Shown in pieces: positions 21,780 through 33,483 of a stretch of DNA of 64,000 nucleotides. Both the position numbers and the translations under genes were made by a program. Source of the DNA: Kappaphycus alvarezii. Its lineage: Eukaryota; Rhodophyta; Florideophyceae; Gigartinales; Solieriaceae. The number at the start of each line of letters is the position of its first letter. Within the stretch, counting starts at the first letter, position 1. A model generated the notes under the pieces. The model was not told the DNA's origin. It was given only the letters and a program-made list of their open reading frames with translations, and searched no databases. The DNA lies in NCBI GenBank assembly GCA_002205965.3, contig NADL03000771.1, positions 930,001-994,000 on the forward strand, given 5' to 3'.

Positions 21780-22714
21780 GTGCTCACCAAACCCGTCGCG
21801 CGTAATGCGAGCGGTGGCCTACCGAGCCCTGTCCTCCCGCTCCTAACTGCAGCAACTTTGCTGCCTCTTGCTTCGGCCAAAGCCTAACAAGATCCAGCCT
21901 ATCGCTATCGGTTCGATCCTCCGCCGCCTCTTGACGGAGACGCTGCTCCCCGCCGCAATGGATGATTCTCGTTCCTTCCTCGCGCCATTTCAGAAGGCAA
22001 ATTGGATCAGGGCCGGATTAAACGCAATTGTCCATGACATGCGTATGCTGCTTCGACGTTTCTCTCGCCCTATCGACACCGCCACAGTCCTCATCGACGC
22101 GCAGAACGCTTTCAACCGCGTCGATCGTCAGTCTACGCTAGCTCGGCTGCCGTCACTTGCCCCAGGCCTGGCGCGGTTCGTGAACATGGTGTACGGGCGG
22201 ACACAACCGCAGTTTATCGTTCCAAATCGTGACAAAACGACCATCGTCAGTGCTCAAGGCACCCAGCAAGGCGATCCTGCCATCATGCTCTTGTTCTCCC
22301 TCACGATCCAGCCACTCATTCGGCGGATCGCGGGGAAACAGGTATTATCCTGAATCAGTGTATACTGACGACGGCACCCTCATGGGGTCCCTCCTCGACC
22401 TTCGGCGTGCCCTTCGGATCCTTCGGGACGAGGAACCTGTTAACTACAGACGGATTCGCGGTGAGGAAGGCTGCTGTAGGCCTCTCAATGTATGCTTGAT
22501 GATGTATCCTTCGTCGATACCAGCTTCTGAGTGCGTTATGCTAGGAGACCTCGGGCATTCATCATCCTTCCAGAAGGACTTTGCTGCCGACTCGCAGCAA
22601 GCTCTATGCAGAATGTTGTGTGAATTACCGGAATTGGCAGCAAGGCTGGCCGCTGTCAGTGTCCCTGAGCAACGCTTGACATTTGAGAGTATTTTCTCTC
22701 AAGCCCGTCCGTAG
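21780..22714 (+). pseudogene. Non-LTR reverse transcriptase, broken
   Basis: The fingers/palm motifs are IQPIAIGSILRRLLTETLL, VLIDAQNAFNRVDRQ, TQQGDPAIMLLFSLTIQPLI and, after a frame change near 22345, YTDDGTLMGSL (YADD usual). The thumb-like segment ECVMLGDLGHSSSFQKDF follows in a third arrangement. A stop at 21885 separates PLLTAATLLPLASAKA from the rest. This is a LINE-type RT (motifs 0-7, no RNase H seen), not an LTR type. It lies head to head with the C-terminal domain at 20811-21728 and shares its base composition. Confidence 0.85.
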
Positions 22715-22836
22715 CGAAGTCAGGAGACTTTGGACGCGTTCTTCGACATCCTGAATCACTCTATGATAGTATTTCACTCCATTGATTGACGTCTTTTACC
22801 CTCATAAGGCCAAACATAAGCAACCTAAAAGCTTCT

Positions 22837-23224
22837 TTTGAACTATTCGTACCAGTAAATCTTCTCTGCTTAGAAGAGTTTTGTATCAGTGTATACAACT
22901 CTTACGAAATGATTTAGACCATCCCAAGTACAGTGAATCATTTGACTTGGCTAATGCAGGCGCCAGTTTCTAATATCTCTCCGGCGCAAGCGTTTGCTGC
23001 CTTCTTGACAAGAAGAGCCCCCCGAAGCTCTCTAGCAACGCTGCGCGTTGGCAAACCCTGTTTGACTCGAACGATAGTGCTGTTAGTACCTTTATTGCTT
23101 GTTCTGCTTGTATCCGGGGCTGCAATATTAATCTTGCTATCCGGAGCCCTCTGGAAAAGTCGGGGCTTTCAATTAATGGCGGGAAGGTTACTAAAGCTGT
23201 CGAAAACATGCTAGTCGTTGCGTG
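22837..23224 (+). pseudogene. Uncharacterised degenerate coding fragment
   Basis: One frame reads about 129 codons with a single internal TAA at 22975: SLLRRVLYQCIQLLRNDLDH, SFDLANAGASF, stop, then LDKKSPPKLSSNAARW, DSNDSAVSTFIACSACIRG and a stop at 23222. Composition is protein-like (no low complexity). I do not recognise a family. It lies 120 bases after the RT fragment but in a different sequence context, so it may be another element or a captured host-gene piece. Confidence 0.35.
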
Positions 23225-24644
23225 ATGGCATCAGGTAGTGGTTGCAAGATGGCATAAGTGCAAACCAAAAACGAAATGGTAAATGTCATTGTCGAGAGTC
23301 TGCTGCAGAGAGATGATGGTGTTCGTTGTGAAGGAGAGGAAGTCATTTGTTCGTGAGCTCGAGACATTTCAAATCACTACATTCACTACAATGGAGAGCT
23401 GCAGATTGGCCCCGCAGTGTAACTTGCGTAAAAGATCTCTCAACCGCCGACGGCTTCATCGCAATCTCGCTTAATGCCGCCCGCCTTTCCTTTAGAAATT
23501 GCGTACAAAGTCTATCCCTCTCGTAAAAGACCTACTGTTGCAAATGTTCACTATCTCTAGGTTTACAGTTGAACGCTGTATGGCTCTGTGGCATTAAGAT
23601 GTTTTCGCCTCGAACACTGTAACCAGCTAGCTATATACTGCGCTTTGTCCGCGTAAAGTTGATGTACACTGGGACTAAAGATTGAGTTACTCTACCTGTT
23701 CAGGTGTTGCCACCTCTGTACTAAGGCAGTTGGAACAGCATGCGATATCATTACCAAGGCCTGCAAATATCCCAAGTTTCACCTTTGTTATCTTCTCTTA
23801 ATTTCGTAAAACACCTACCCCTTAACTGTGTGCGGGCGTAATCTCTATTGAAGATGCGTAGTCAAGCGTAGTGCTTGGGGAAATTATGGTTTTCTGCTGC
23901 ACTGTATGAACGGACAGCAACATGAGAGAAGATACCGAGTGAGGGCTCCAAGTAAAAAGACCCTGTAGATATGGTACCAGCCTTGATGTACAAACGCCAA
24001 ACTCCCGTGATTTCACTTCCTTCTTTCCAATCCGCTGAAAATACTTGAGAAGTATGCAAATCTCAATACACGGTACCAGGTCCGCACTATCACGAGGAGA
24101 TTGGGAGATTCCCGCGGAAATAGTTAGGGATCCAGCGATGTCGACGAGATGTAGGCACACTCAGATAGTGTAACTCTGTAGCTTGAAAAATCGACGGTGC
24201 GTGAAACGGATGGGGCGCATGGCGGCACTATCTCATTTCAAAATTAATATGCGCAATAACGAAGCAATGCTTTCGCAGAGATTTTGCCATTCCCCACAGA
24301 AAATCTCCACCAAGAGTAAAATTGCAGTGCAAGGCACCAACGCGTAGCAAAGAAAGTAATTCCTGGTAAGCAAAGCAATACACCACAGTGGTTGGACCCA
24401 TCTACTTGATCAAATCCTCAATGCAAGCAGGAATTACAGCGGGAGTAGGCGCAGGAATTAAGCCCTCAGGGCGCATACTGCAAATAGTAATAGTGGCGAA
24501 CGAATCCTTTCCCTTCTTGACGATCAAACATAACCCGGTCCCACCAGCGCACCCAGTTCGCATCCAGAAGCGCGACAGTGGGCTGCGCTCTACAGCTTGA
24601 AGGGGGAAAAATGTTTGGGTAGTTTAATATTTGGTAAGGAATGT

Positions 24645-24745
24645 CATTTCCCGAAGTGAGGCTAGATGTTCCATTAGGGATGGAGTCGAGTGGGTGTAGG
24701 CTTACACAGTAAGAGGTTAGCAGCGTGCCCTTGTCACCCTAGATA
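24645..24745. repeat. Dispersed repeat pair, copy 2
   Basis: It shares GAGGCTAGATGTTCCATTAG, then a CACAGTAAGAGGTTAGCAGC block, with 19700-19860 in the same orientation and with several substitutions. Confidence 0.55.
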
Positions 24746-25560
24746 ACGGGCTACTTCCACAGATCCTTGCGGATATCATGGAGTCCAAAATATTTCCGCT
24801 CCGATCTCCAGCATCTGCCCGAGCCTATATTGCCCGCACTGTACTACTTCGGCTGCCGGCGCACCTTGTTATTTGGGCATATTTCAAAGGTACTGAAGTA
24901 TAACCTGTGCAAGACGTCTGCGAAGTGGTACACCCTAGTCCCATAGCTCCCATCCAGGACGCCCAAGAAAAAAAACAATGGTAAAAGTAGTACAGCAAGA
25001 CTATATTCATCGACTCGACATGATAATTCCCGACTCAAAAAAGGTATCCGGAAAGACGCACGCAAGTCCACGTATGGCCGACAGAAGTCAGACTGGCGAA
25101 ACGCCTCCGTGTCTTTAACAGGCGGGAGGCTTGTCTTCACCGACCTCTTTACCGAAACACAAGTGCTCAGTGTAGTGTACACACAGGTGTCGTTTTCGAA
25201 TGCTGCGTCTACTGCTCGTTGAATTTCTGACTTTGGTCAGAGATTGTTCGTACGCATTTGGGGGGGGGAGATCATTCCGGAATGGGAAGGAATTCAGGCA
25301 GTTGAATTTGTGGTGTATGGTGGATAGTGCGATGGTGGCGTTTTTGAGAGTGGGGATACACGGCCACATTAGTGCTGTAGAATGTTGTAGATGCTCATGG
25401 TCTCGTAAACAGCTGTTCTGGAACGCCATCGTTGATCCCCACGGCAATATCCCTAGCTAGCTTGAGAGACAGCCCTTAGCCGAAAGCGCAGCACTAAAAG
25501 GCCATTACAGGGGCAAAGAGTTGCAATTGGCTGGCATGGCCATGTTGACAGATAGGTTCA

Positions 25561-25694
25561 GGTACTGTACAGTACAGTACAGTAGTACAGTAGTACAGTA
25601 CAGTACAGTAGTACAGTACAGTACAGTACAGTACAGTACAGTAGTACAGTACAGTACAGTACAGTACAGTACAGTAGTATAGTACAGTACAGTA
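25561..25694. repeat. GTACA pentanucleotide satellite
   Basis: About 134 bases of GTACA units, interspersed with GTAGTACA variants. The repeat produces spurious Tyr/Cys/Thr/Val/Leu reading frames on the minus strand. The same unit recurs at 32310-32370 and as short clusters at 14350-14435, 17345-17380 and 47740-47830. Confidence 0.95.
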
Positions 25695-28151
25695 TTGTAC
25701 TGGCCTGGATAGTGATCCCGTGTGGCGAAACATTTATTGGACTCCTGACGAAGGGCTACAATTCTTTCCGAGAGATAATTTTCCGCTCGATACAGTACCT
25801 CCTGCGAGGGATGCACTCTTGAGCAAATCATATGAGCAAATCATATTAGCTCAAAATCAAAATTTTATTCACAAGTTTAAAAACGCATATGCGCAAGTCC
25901 AGCAATGTCATACACCGAAATTTTTTTTGTCCTCTGCCTTGTGTCATGCAACAACTTTTTCCTCTTTCAGTTTTTCTTGACATCTTCCTAATGAAAAGAG
26001 GTAACACTCGTGACGAACTATCAATGTAGTGTAAACGATCATCATCTCCAATGTTGCGGATCCACACCACCTATACTTTAAAGTAATTTTACGGTTGCAG
26101 TGTGCATCCTTCCGAAACAAATCCTGAGTGTGCATTACATCCCGTGTAACTACGGAAAATGTAGATGTAGATGTACAGAGGTAAACTTCTCCTGAAATGC
26201 TCAAAGTTGCAAACGGTAGTGGGGACGAAACCGATTTGGTTTGCTTATTACTGATGGAGCATGGGTCTATGTGCAGAATTTAGGTCATGGCGGTGTCACT
26301 GCCATGTGAACTGTGCGTCCCAAACTCCATTGATTTTCGCCGTATGAATCCTAACCGGAGTTTACGGAATAGTTCAATCGGCTCTTCACTTCGAACATTC
26401 GTTTCTTGGCATCTTTCATCATAAAGGTAGTCCCTGTGAATGATAACTATGGGAGCCTTCTGCCACAGTGCAAGGGATATTCATAAAAAGGATCAAAAAT
26501 TGCAAGTACTGTGCATTTAGGGGAGCTGTCTCATCATCGCATATTCGCTTGATCCTGTAACTTTTGTTTTGTTTCTCATGTCATAAAGCATGAGACGGAA
26601 TCCACCCCCGAAAAAGTGACTATTATGCTATTAAAGCACAAATCGGCAATGACTAAACGTATTGCATTCAACTACATCCATTGCTCGCAAGGTAATGAAG
26701 GAGTATAGCAGTTAATATCCTCGTGCAGTTTTCCACTCCTACGGTGGGTGAGGCTAATAATAAGAGTAACGCCATGAAATATTATTCGTTCTCTCCTGTA
26801 AGTTGAAGTTTTATTCTAATCAAAGCAAATTCAAAGACATGTCCAGAACCAACGCGTTTGCCGCAAATGTCTCGTTTATTGATGTGAAAGCTTTACACAG
26901 CATGCATATTTAAATCAGTTTGATGATCGTCATGATTACATAGATTCAAACGTCCGGATCAACGTTCCATTTTTCGATATTTACTTCGCTTCGTTAAAGG
27001 CTTTTTTACGTCATCCAAATAGGTCACTTGTTACTCTCAACGGAAACTATCAAATTGTCGATTCCTGAAAGACTGAACCCTCGCAGATTCCCTTACCACC
27101 CTGGAAACCATGGAAGGCAGACTATTTTCGATGGATATGGCATCGAAGCAAGTATCCTCGCTTTTTCTACAGTATATTAAGGGATATTCTGGCGGGAAAA
27201 CCTCTGAGAAATGTTCATTGCCATCGTAGATATTTGAATGATCAACCCTCTTGAACACTTTACACTACCATGCAAGGCAATCGGGTATCAGCCAGCATAT
27301 CTGTTACAGTAAATGAGCCCTCCCCTCTTCCCCCTTTTCGCAAGAAAAAGTCCTCATTTTGCAATTGCATCTAAATCTGTTCTCTTAACCGCAGAAATCA
27401 ATTCGGAATTTGCTTTCTCTCCGAGAGGAGAAAGGAAAACAGCTACTCGTATTAGGAGTCGTTTAGAATTCTTGGGGATGCGGATGCGGATTGTACGATT
27501 TCTAACAATCCTCGGGAATGAGAAGATACAGGGTTTGCTGCTCGCGTTTTATAATTTTCCCTTTACTTTACAGAAGCGCAGTTACTGGTTGTAGGACTTT
27601 AAAACCTGCATGTCAGCCTTATTATTCCCGAGCGGGACAGCATCCATCTAATACCCATTTTATATTCGAACAAATCGGACCAGGCTTTTCTGTTTTGATG
27701 TATAATTGCAATAGGAGGTTACATGCACGTAGCGTACAAAAATTATTGTAGGATCCCGCAAGTGGTTCGATTGAGTATAATCTCCAAACTTCATGTCTTC
27801 ATGTCTTCATGTACCAATAAGGTTATCAAATGTAAGTAGCTTTAACACGACGCCATATCTCAAAATGAATCCGGTCTTTGCCCATTTTAAAAGCAGTTTC
27901 TATTAGCGTCAAGGAGTTGCCAGCGTGTCACAAGAAAAGAACGTCAGGGGCTCGACACTCCAGAAGACTCGTAAGCCGTACATCTGTTTTAATTAAAAAC
28001 CAATCAGATTTTTTGTGCATTCGGTTACTCGAATGTATCCGCGCATGTCGGACATGCTGTCGAAATGAATGATTGACCTTCTCTTTTTGAATATCTTATT
28101 GCAAAGCAAAAAAGGGGGGTGAACCGGATCTGTGCCTCTTGCAAAAACAGG

Positions 28152-28164
28152 ATATATATAAAAG
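28152..28164 (+). promoter_or_regulatory. TATA box of the acetate transporter gene
   Basis: ATATATATAAAAG lies about 90 bases before the chosen ATG. A TATA box normally places the start site 25-35 bases downstream (about 28180-28195). That puts the in-frame ATG at 28171 upstream of the transcript and favours the ATG at 28255. Confidence 0.7.
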
Positions 28165-28254
28165 CTGGAAGTGCAAATTAGAGGTTCAGTGAACACCACC
28201 ATCGAAGAAACTTTTTCAGTCTTTCTACTATTCTACTTCATCCTTTTGGGAACT

Positions 28255-29067
28255 ATGGCTGACTTGGACTTGGAGAAAGGGGACTGCACTAGCTTGGATG
28301 AACAAAAGGCAAACATTTCGTGCATTCTCGACCGCGTCACAGATCTCGAAGATCAACTCTACGGTGTTACTCGTGGTGATGGCACGCTCATTACCTCCAG
28401 ACCCCCTCCTGCCATTGGCAATCCAAGCCCATTAGGGCTTTTGGGCTTCGCAATTGTTTCTTGGTTGTCAGGTATAATGAAAATCGCTTCAGACGAGACT
28501 GCACGACACGACGGCCTCTTTGCGGCTACTGCATTCTTTATAGGAGGTGTAGCCCAAGTTATCGCCGGAATAATTCAATTCGCCAAGAACGAGACACATT
28601 CTGCGACGGCCTTTTCTTTTTACGGCTTGCATTGGGTCACTCAAGGCGTTTTGCTCGGAATACATTCAATTGAGGAAGTAACATTACCTTCCCATTCCCC
28701 TACATCCGTCGCGACATATTTTTCTCTTCTTGCCTTTACGACATTTCTGCTATGGTTACCAACATTCCGGATGAACAAAGTGTTGACCACCACACTCACA
28801 GTCATTTTTGTCGTCTTTATCCTCGACGCGATCGCAGCCGGGGGGTCACGTGCAATCGAGGTTGCCGCTGGTTACGCCTCATGTACAGCTGCAGCACTGG
28901 GATTCTACCTGGCAATGCTCGATTTAGTCAACGAAACGTGGAATCGTCCAATCTTTCCCCTTTTCCCTCATCGTGATCACAAGGCAGATTATGATAGCTC
29001 AAAAGGAAAACCGTACATTCCGCGCACGAGATTCCACAAGGCAGCGACATCATCAGCCCATCTCTGA
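28255..29067 (+). CDS. GPR1/FUN34/SatP (YaaH) family acetate transporter
   Basis: This family moves acetate/succinate, or ammonium in some reports, across membranes. The product is 270 residues with the family signature NPSPLGL at residues 56-62, followed by about six hydrophobic segments (GFAIVSWLSGI, FFIGGVAQVIAGIIQF, then four more to about residue 235). The first 55 residues are a hydrophilic N tail with a coiled-coil-like stretch (CILDRVTDLEDQLYG). The C tail is basic and hydrophilic. The in-frame ATG at 28171 is rejected because of the TATA box at 28152; the ATG at 28255 has G at +4, like the other genes here. The gene is uninterrupted and stands alone between long gene-free regions. 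Confidence 0.9.
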   Translation: MADLDLEKGDCTSLDEQKANISCILDRVTDLEDQLYGVTRGDGTLITSRPPPAIGNPSPLGLLGFAIVSWLSGIMKIASDETARHDGLFAATAFFIGGVAQVIAGIIQFAKNETHSATAFSFYGLHWVTQGVLLGIHSIEEVTLPSHSPTSVATYFSLLAFTTFLLWLPTFRMNKVLTTTLTVIFVVFILDAIAAGGSRAIEVAAGYASCTAAALGFYLAMLDLVNETWNRPIFPLFPHRDHKADYDSSKGKPYIPRTRFHKAATSSAHL

Positions 29068-30323
29068 GCCGTGGACTCTGGCGAAGCGTGTAACGGCATT
29101 TCAACGCTGTCCTTTGAAACTTGGAATTTTTGCGTCTAGATTTTCTCAGTTGAATATAAGCAAGATGGCTATCAAGCGATCAAGTGTGATCAAAGCCTTG
29201 TGACATGACTTAGAATTGACCTCCGCTGGTCTTCGCTTCATATTTTCCGGTATTACCTCTTCCGAAGTGAGACGGACTTTGGAAGTGGTAGGCAAACAGT
29301 GAGAGGTGAAAACAAACGGGGCGGGAAAGAGCTTAAACGGGTTGAAAGAATTAAGGATTCTCGGAATCAAATCGAACCCCGCAAAAAAGAAGCGTTGTAT
29401 CGTCCCGACCAGCTACAAGTGAATGTATGGCAACTATGACGGTTATTCCGGGCGAAAGAAGTTTAACTGCTTTGTTGATTTTATTACTGTTACACACATT
29501 TCCTAACATTGTAAACTAAGCAAAGAAAAACTGCGGTTTGAATTACCACAGCCAAAACGAGTTCTCATCAAACCTTCCTTGAAAAGAAGTACAGCAATAA
29601 CCATCCCTCGAATCCCCAGATATTCGAACGGCTGAGCGGTCGACGATGGAGAAGTCGCTGTACATTGCAAGCGTGTATACATATCAAGTGGACAAAGTCA
29701 TCTAGACAAAGTTAGGATTACAGCTATCGGATTTCATGTCACAATTTAACATGTGCGGTGTCTCCCCGGCATGCGGTCCTTCTCCCTCTCGGACATTCAA
29801 AGTCATACAAAAATTCAAAATAACCTGACACCAGGTTGCAACATAATGTTTTTAGCCCGGTAGCATGCAGCGAGGTTACAATTATCATGTTACTTAGTTC
29901 AATATAGAAAAGATATAGAGTTGTTCTTTAGGACCCCGCTGAAGCGCTCGTCACGTATTAATAAAGGCAGATTTCAAGCTCGTAGTCCAAGTACCGCACG
30001 CATTCAATGCTCACGAATTGCAGGGTGATTTTCTTAAGTAACAACACATTATTGCCCCCAAAGTGAAGCATACGCTGTAGAGCTCTCTTGATACGTTAGA
30101 CATTTCAGGAGTCGAGGTCTAGTACGAGTTAGAGAAAATACAGAATGATAGAAACTGATTTATGGTCATTCAAATACATAATTTGCCGCCCTGGTATGTT
30201 CGGAGGTACATGTTTTAACCCAATCCTGTATCAATCTGCTCCTCGCCTCATCGACGATCAGAATAAAGCAAAGACGAAATATCTATCCGTTACCAGAGAA
30301 GGCATCTGTGGACGGAGTCTTAG

Positions 30324-30575
30324 ATGCCCATCCCTGCCTTTTACAGTGACCTGCACATTGCAGACGCTAGATTATTGCAGCGGACGGTCCACTGGTACTT
30401 AAAAAAACGAGGAATAAACAGAGCGTTGTGGAACACGCTGCTGACGAACCTCCGGCAACGCCAATATTTAAGCTGCAGATCGCATGGTGACAGCTTTACA
30501 TTAGTCTATGAAATCCTCGTGTCTAGCAAAGGGTTCAAAACCCTTCTGTCTGAGTTGGGGGGTGTAGAACGGTAA
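30324..30575 (+). pseudogene. Possible MAM33/p32 C-terminal remnant
   Basis: The stretch LLQRTVHWYLKKRGINRALW resembles the conserved C-terminal pattern of MAM33/p32 proteins (LQ...H.YL..RGI...L), and RQRQYL stands where REYL is expected. There is no upstream MAM33 body in any frame. The match is short and the C-terminal tail differs, so it may be chance. Confidence 0.22.
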
Positions 30576-32309
30576 GTAGTCCAGCTACCGTTACGAGATC
30601 TAAGTAGCTCTGCGAGAGTCTTTATTCACATGTTTGCTTATCTTTGGACCTCAGTTACGACGACTGAAAATCCTATGTATCCCATTGCGTTTCCAGCCCC
30701 TTCAACTTCGGGCCCTAGAGCTACCATGGGGGACCATCGAGTGGACGAAACTGGACAATGCTATTGTTCTTCATTCAATCTAGATGCAACGCCTCATCAT
30801 CCTCAGAGTCTGTAAGTGTTTGAGGGGGATGCCTTTTGGCAGCAGCTCTCAGTTGACTTGCATCTGATAGTATCTTTCATCTCAGGTACAACTTATCAGG
30901 CGGCGACGCACAACAATGAGGTGATATAATTCCACCACCATTAGACGGTTTTCAAGTACGAAACATACTGAAATAAAGTATGGCCGATGGCCTATTATTC
31001 TGCAGTCTGAACGGTCGCAAACCAATTTATGCCATAAAACTCATAGATCTCTGAGCTTTACAAAGTTGAAAGCGACAGTGCGATATCAACAATCCTGCAA
31101 TTTGTGATACAGCCAAATGTCCGCATTTGCAAGTTGTGTGACCTTGGCGTGAAACGTAGTTTTACAGCTTGTTGACATCGAAAACAAGTACGCAACAGTT
31201 GTGTTCTCGGAAATGATAACTAGACGCTTGGGTTTCCACGCATTTGAATTCTACTCGTGCCAGCTGATGAGGTAAGCTACCCTATCGACGACAATCTTGC
31301 TCGCGCCCATCAGACCTAGCCCCAAACACGTGAAATGTATAGAACCGTGCGCGCCGAATTTTGCATACAAGAAACTTTGGGATTCCGCAACGTTATGTGG
31401 TGAAATCGAAATACAGCTCTCCAAAGTGTCATTACTAGCCCCAGTGGATTCTCAGTTTCACTCTTTCATAATCCCCTACACATTCAGTACAGTTATCGGT
31501 GAAGAGTCGTGGTCATAACAAGGCTACTGCTGCGTTACCACTAGGTCCCTCGCCATGAAGTCTTGGTGACTGCTGACATGTGAAGGTGGAGATTGAGGCT
31601 CGAAATGCGAGGGAAAATTTCCAGGACAAACAATGGAAGCAGTGGCAAGGGAGTGATCCAAAATTACCTTTTGGGGGCGAAAAGTCTGGAAAGGCAGATG
31701 TCCCCTTATAATGCGTGATGCAAGTAGGGCATCATTAGCATTGGAGCGATGAATCTTTCCATGAAATGTGAGAATGTGCGAAAACGATAGGGACATTTTA
31801 TGATTAGGATCATCTTCCATGTGAGACGACAAAGCATTGCAATTGGCGGGATACTTGTTATGCTGCAGATTGTGCTCAACTTTGCGTGACGAGCTGGCCG
31901 ATGATTCCCAGGAGCAGGATTGCGGTTGTGCAGATGATTTCCTCGAAAGAACACTTGCTCGCGAGCTATGTCCTGCTGGTGAGGAAGGGGTCTAGCGGAT
32001 AAATGTGCGTGAGAGTAATCCGTTGTAGGATGAGGATGCGTTGCGATGATCATAAGTACAAGGGCAATTGTTTCCTGTCGCGGCATGTTCCTGTCTCCTG
32101 ATGTTTATGTCTAATTTATGTAACGGTTTACTGCAAATGCCAGCAATTGGTGAATGCTGCGCATTGTTCAGGTTCAAAAGAACGATTGCTTTTGATGAAA
32201 ACCTTGCTTTGCCTGCAATAGCGGCACGTATCTCTTTCGATGTCGGCAGTGAAGGGGAGGGATGTCACCTAAACAGCTTACTGTTTCGATGAAAATGGTG
32301 TGGAAAGGT

Positions 32310-32370
32310 TATGTACTGTACTGTACTGTACTGTACTATATGATTCAAACCGCACTGTACTGTACAGTAC
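32310..32370. repeat. GTACT/AGTAC satellite
   Basis: Tandem TGTAC units in two blocks separated by about 20 bases. It is the complement-equivalent of the GTACA satellite at 25561. Confidence 0.9.
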
Positions 32371-32823
32371 TTCTCTGCTGGCAAAGTCCTACACAGCTTT
32401 GAAAAAAAATTCAGTGCCAGAGTTGTTTACACAAATTCTGCTCGATTCTGGTCGTCGCAAGAAAGCCTCGCAAGTCATCCACTCTTGTGCACAATAATGG
32501 ATAGAGGGCACCACAACGACAGCTTCATGAACCGGCTACTCGTGAACAGACAAGTCGATGGTTCCAGAGGTACCGATTAACGACCACCAATCCACGTCGA
32601 GCTTCTATTCCCTCACATCTGAGAGGTCCCTTTCTTCTTGAAGACAGTTATTGATACACCGTAAATCAATTGAGGATGATTGCTCCACAGTTAACCATCG
32701 TCTATATTCCTCATGAAACCGACCACGATTTTGCGTGCTGCAGTCTGCTTGCCTAGCGTCCATCATTTATTTTCGCTCACCACGAATTAATCACAGCTCA
32801 TCTTTTCAACTACAGATTGCCTT

Positions 32824-32887
32824 TGCCGGATACTTTTATCTTTGATCGGAAACCGTGCCGGATACTTTTATCTTTGATCGGAAACCG
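32824..32887. repeat. Tandem duplication of a 32-bp unit
   Basis: Two exact copies of TGCCGGATACTTTTATCTTT plus 12 more bases lie end to end. No function is visible. Confidence 0.9.
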
Positions 32888-33483
32888 TACCGAATCACGG
32901 ATACCTTGACGATTTCGCTCTGCAAATCCTGTCGACACAATTTGGCATCTCTAGGAATGGGACGCAATAGAACATAGCCATCACCTTGCCAGCCTGGCGA
33001 GTTGTAACGACAATCCCATCGACCTGTATCCACCGTACTGGACAATTTTGAAAACAGACGACTGCGTTCCTGCTAACCTCTTGTGCGGATAAGACAGAAC
33101 TGGCCCCGATTCAAGTATGTCAAGAGAAAGAATCCCACGTTCAAGTAACGCTCTGTATGTTGCCTTTAATACCTCTTGCTCCCTTGTCATTTCGGGTCAT
33201 CACTTGCCATTTTCCGCAACCTCCTCCTGGTACCGCTACCGATCCATCGACGCCCCATAACTTACTCGTGGTTCCCCTCAATCTCACCCGCGGTTTTTGC
33301 TCGATTATGGGAAAGTTTGTTAGCATTAGATGCAGTACCAACGCTTGGATCTAGTGCCTGAATAGTGCACGTAAAACAAGATGGATATGGACCCACATGT
33401 GCTTACCCGAATAGGTTTCCACGAGCCAGGGCCACTTACTTACCTCACGAGATTGGCTCGCTCCAAAGGAACGAGACCTTGTA

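Larger units (their letters stand above)
23225..28150. other. 4.9 kb without a supported gene
   Basis: It contains the second copy of the 19700 repeat (24645-24745) and a GTACA satellite (25561-25694). Open stretches near 24850-25450 and 25720-25980 lack any recognised motif. Confidence 0.5.
29068..33483. other. 4.4 kb without a convincing gene
   Basis: It holds a possible MAM33-like remnant (30324-30575), GTACT satellite (32310-32370) and a 32-bp tandem duplication (32824-32887). Open stretches on the minus strand at 33340-32840, just beyond the PRPF6 stop, keep a protein-like look across several frames but match no family I know. Confidence 0.5.

Noticed and set aside
25494-25831. Two overlapping minus-strand proteins rich in YCTVLY repeats
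   Set aside because: They are translations of the GTACA satellite.
28171-28254. N-terminal extension of the acetate transporter from the ATG at 28171
   Set aside because: It begins only about 7 bases after the TATA box, upstream of any likely start site, and adds a hydrophobic stretch not expected in the family.
29068-33483. Additional coding genes between the transporter and PRPF6
   Set aside because: Several 60-125-codon open stretches exist, but none has a recognisable motif or consistent start context.
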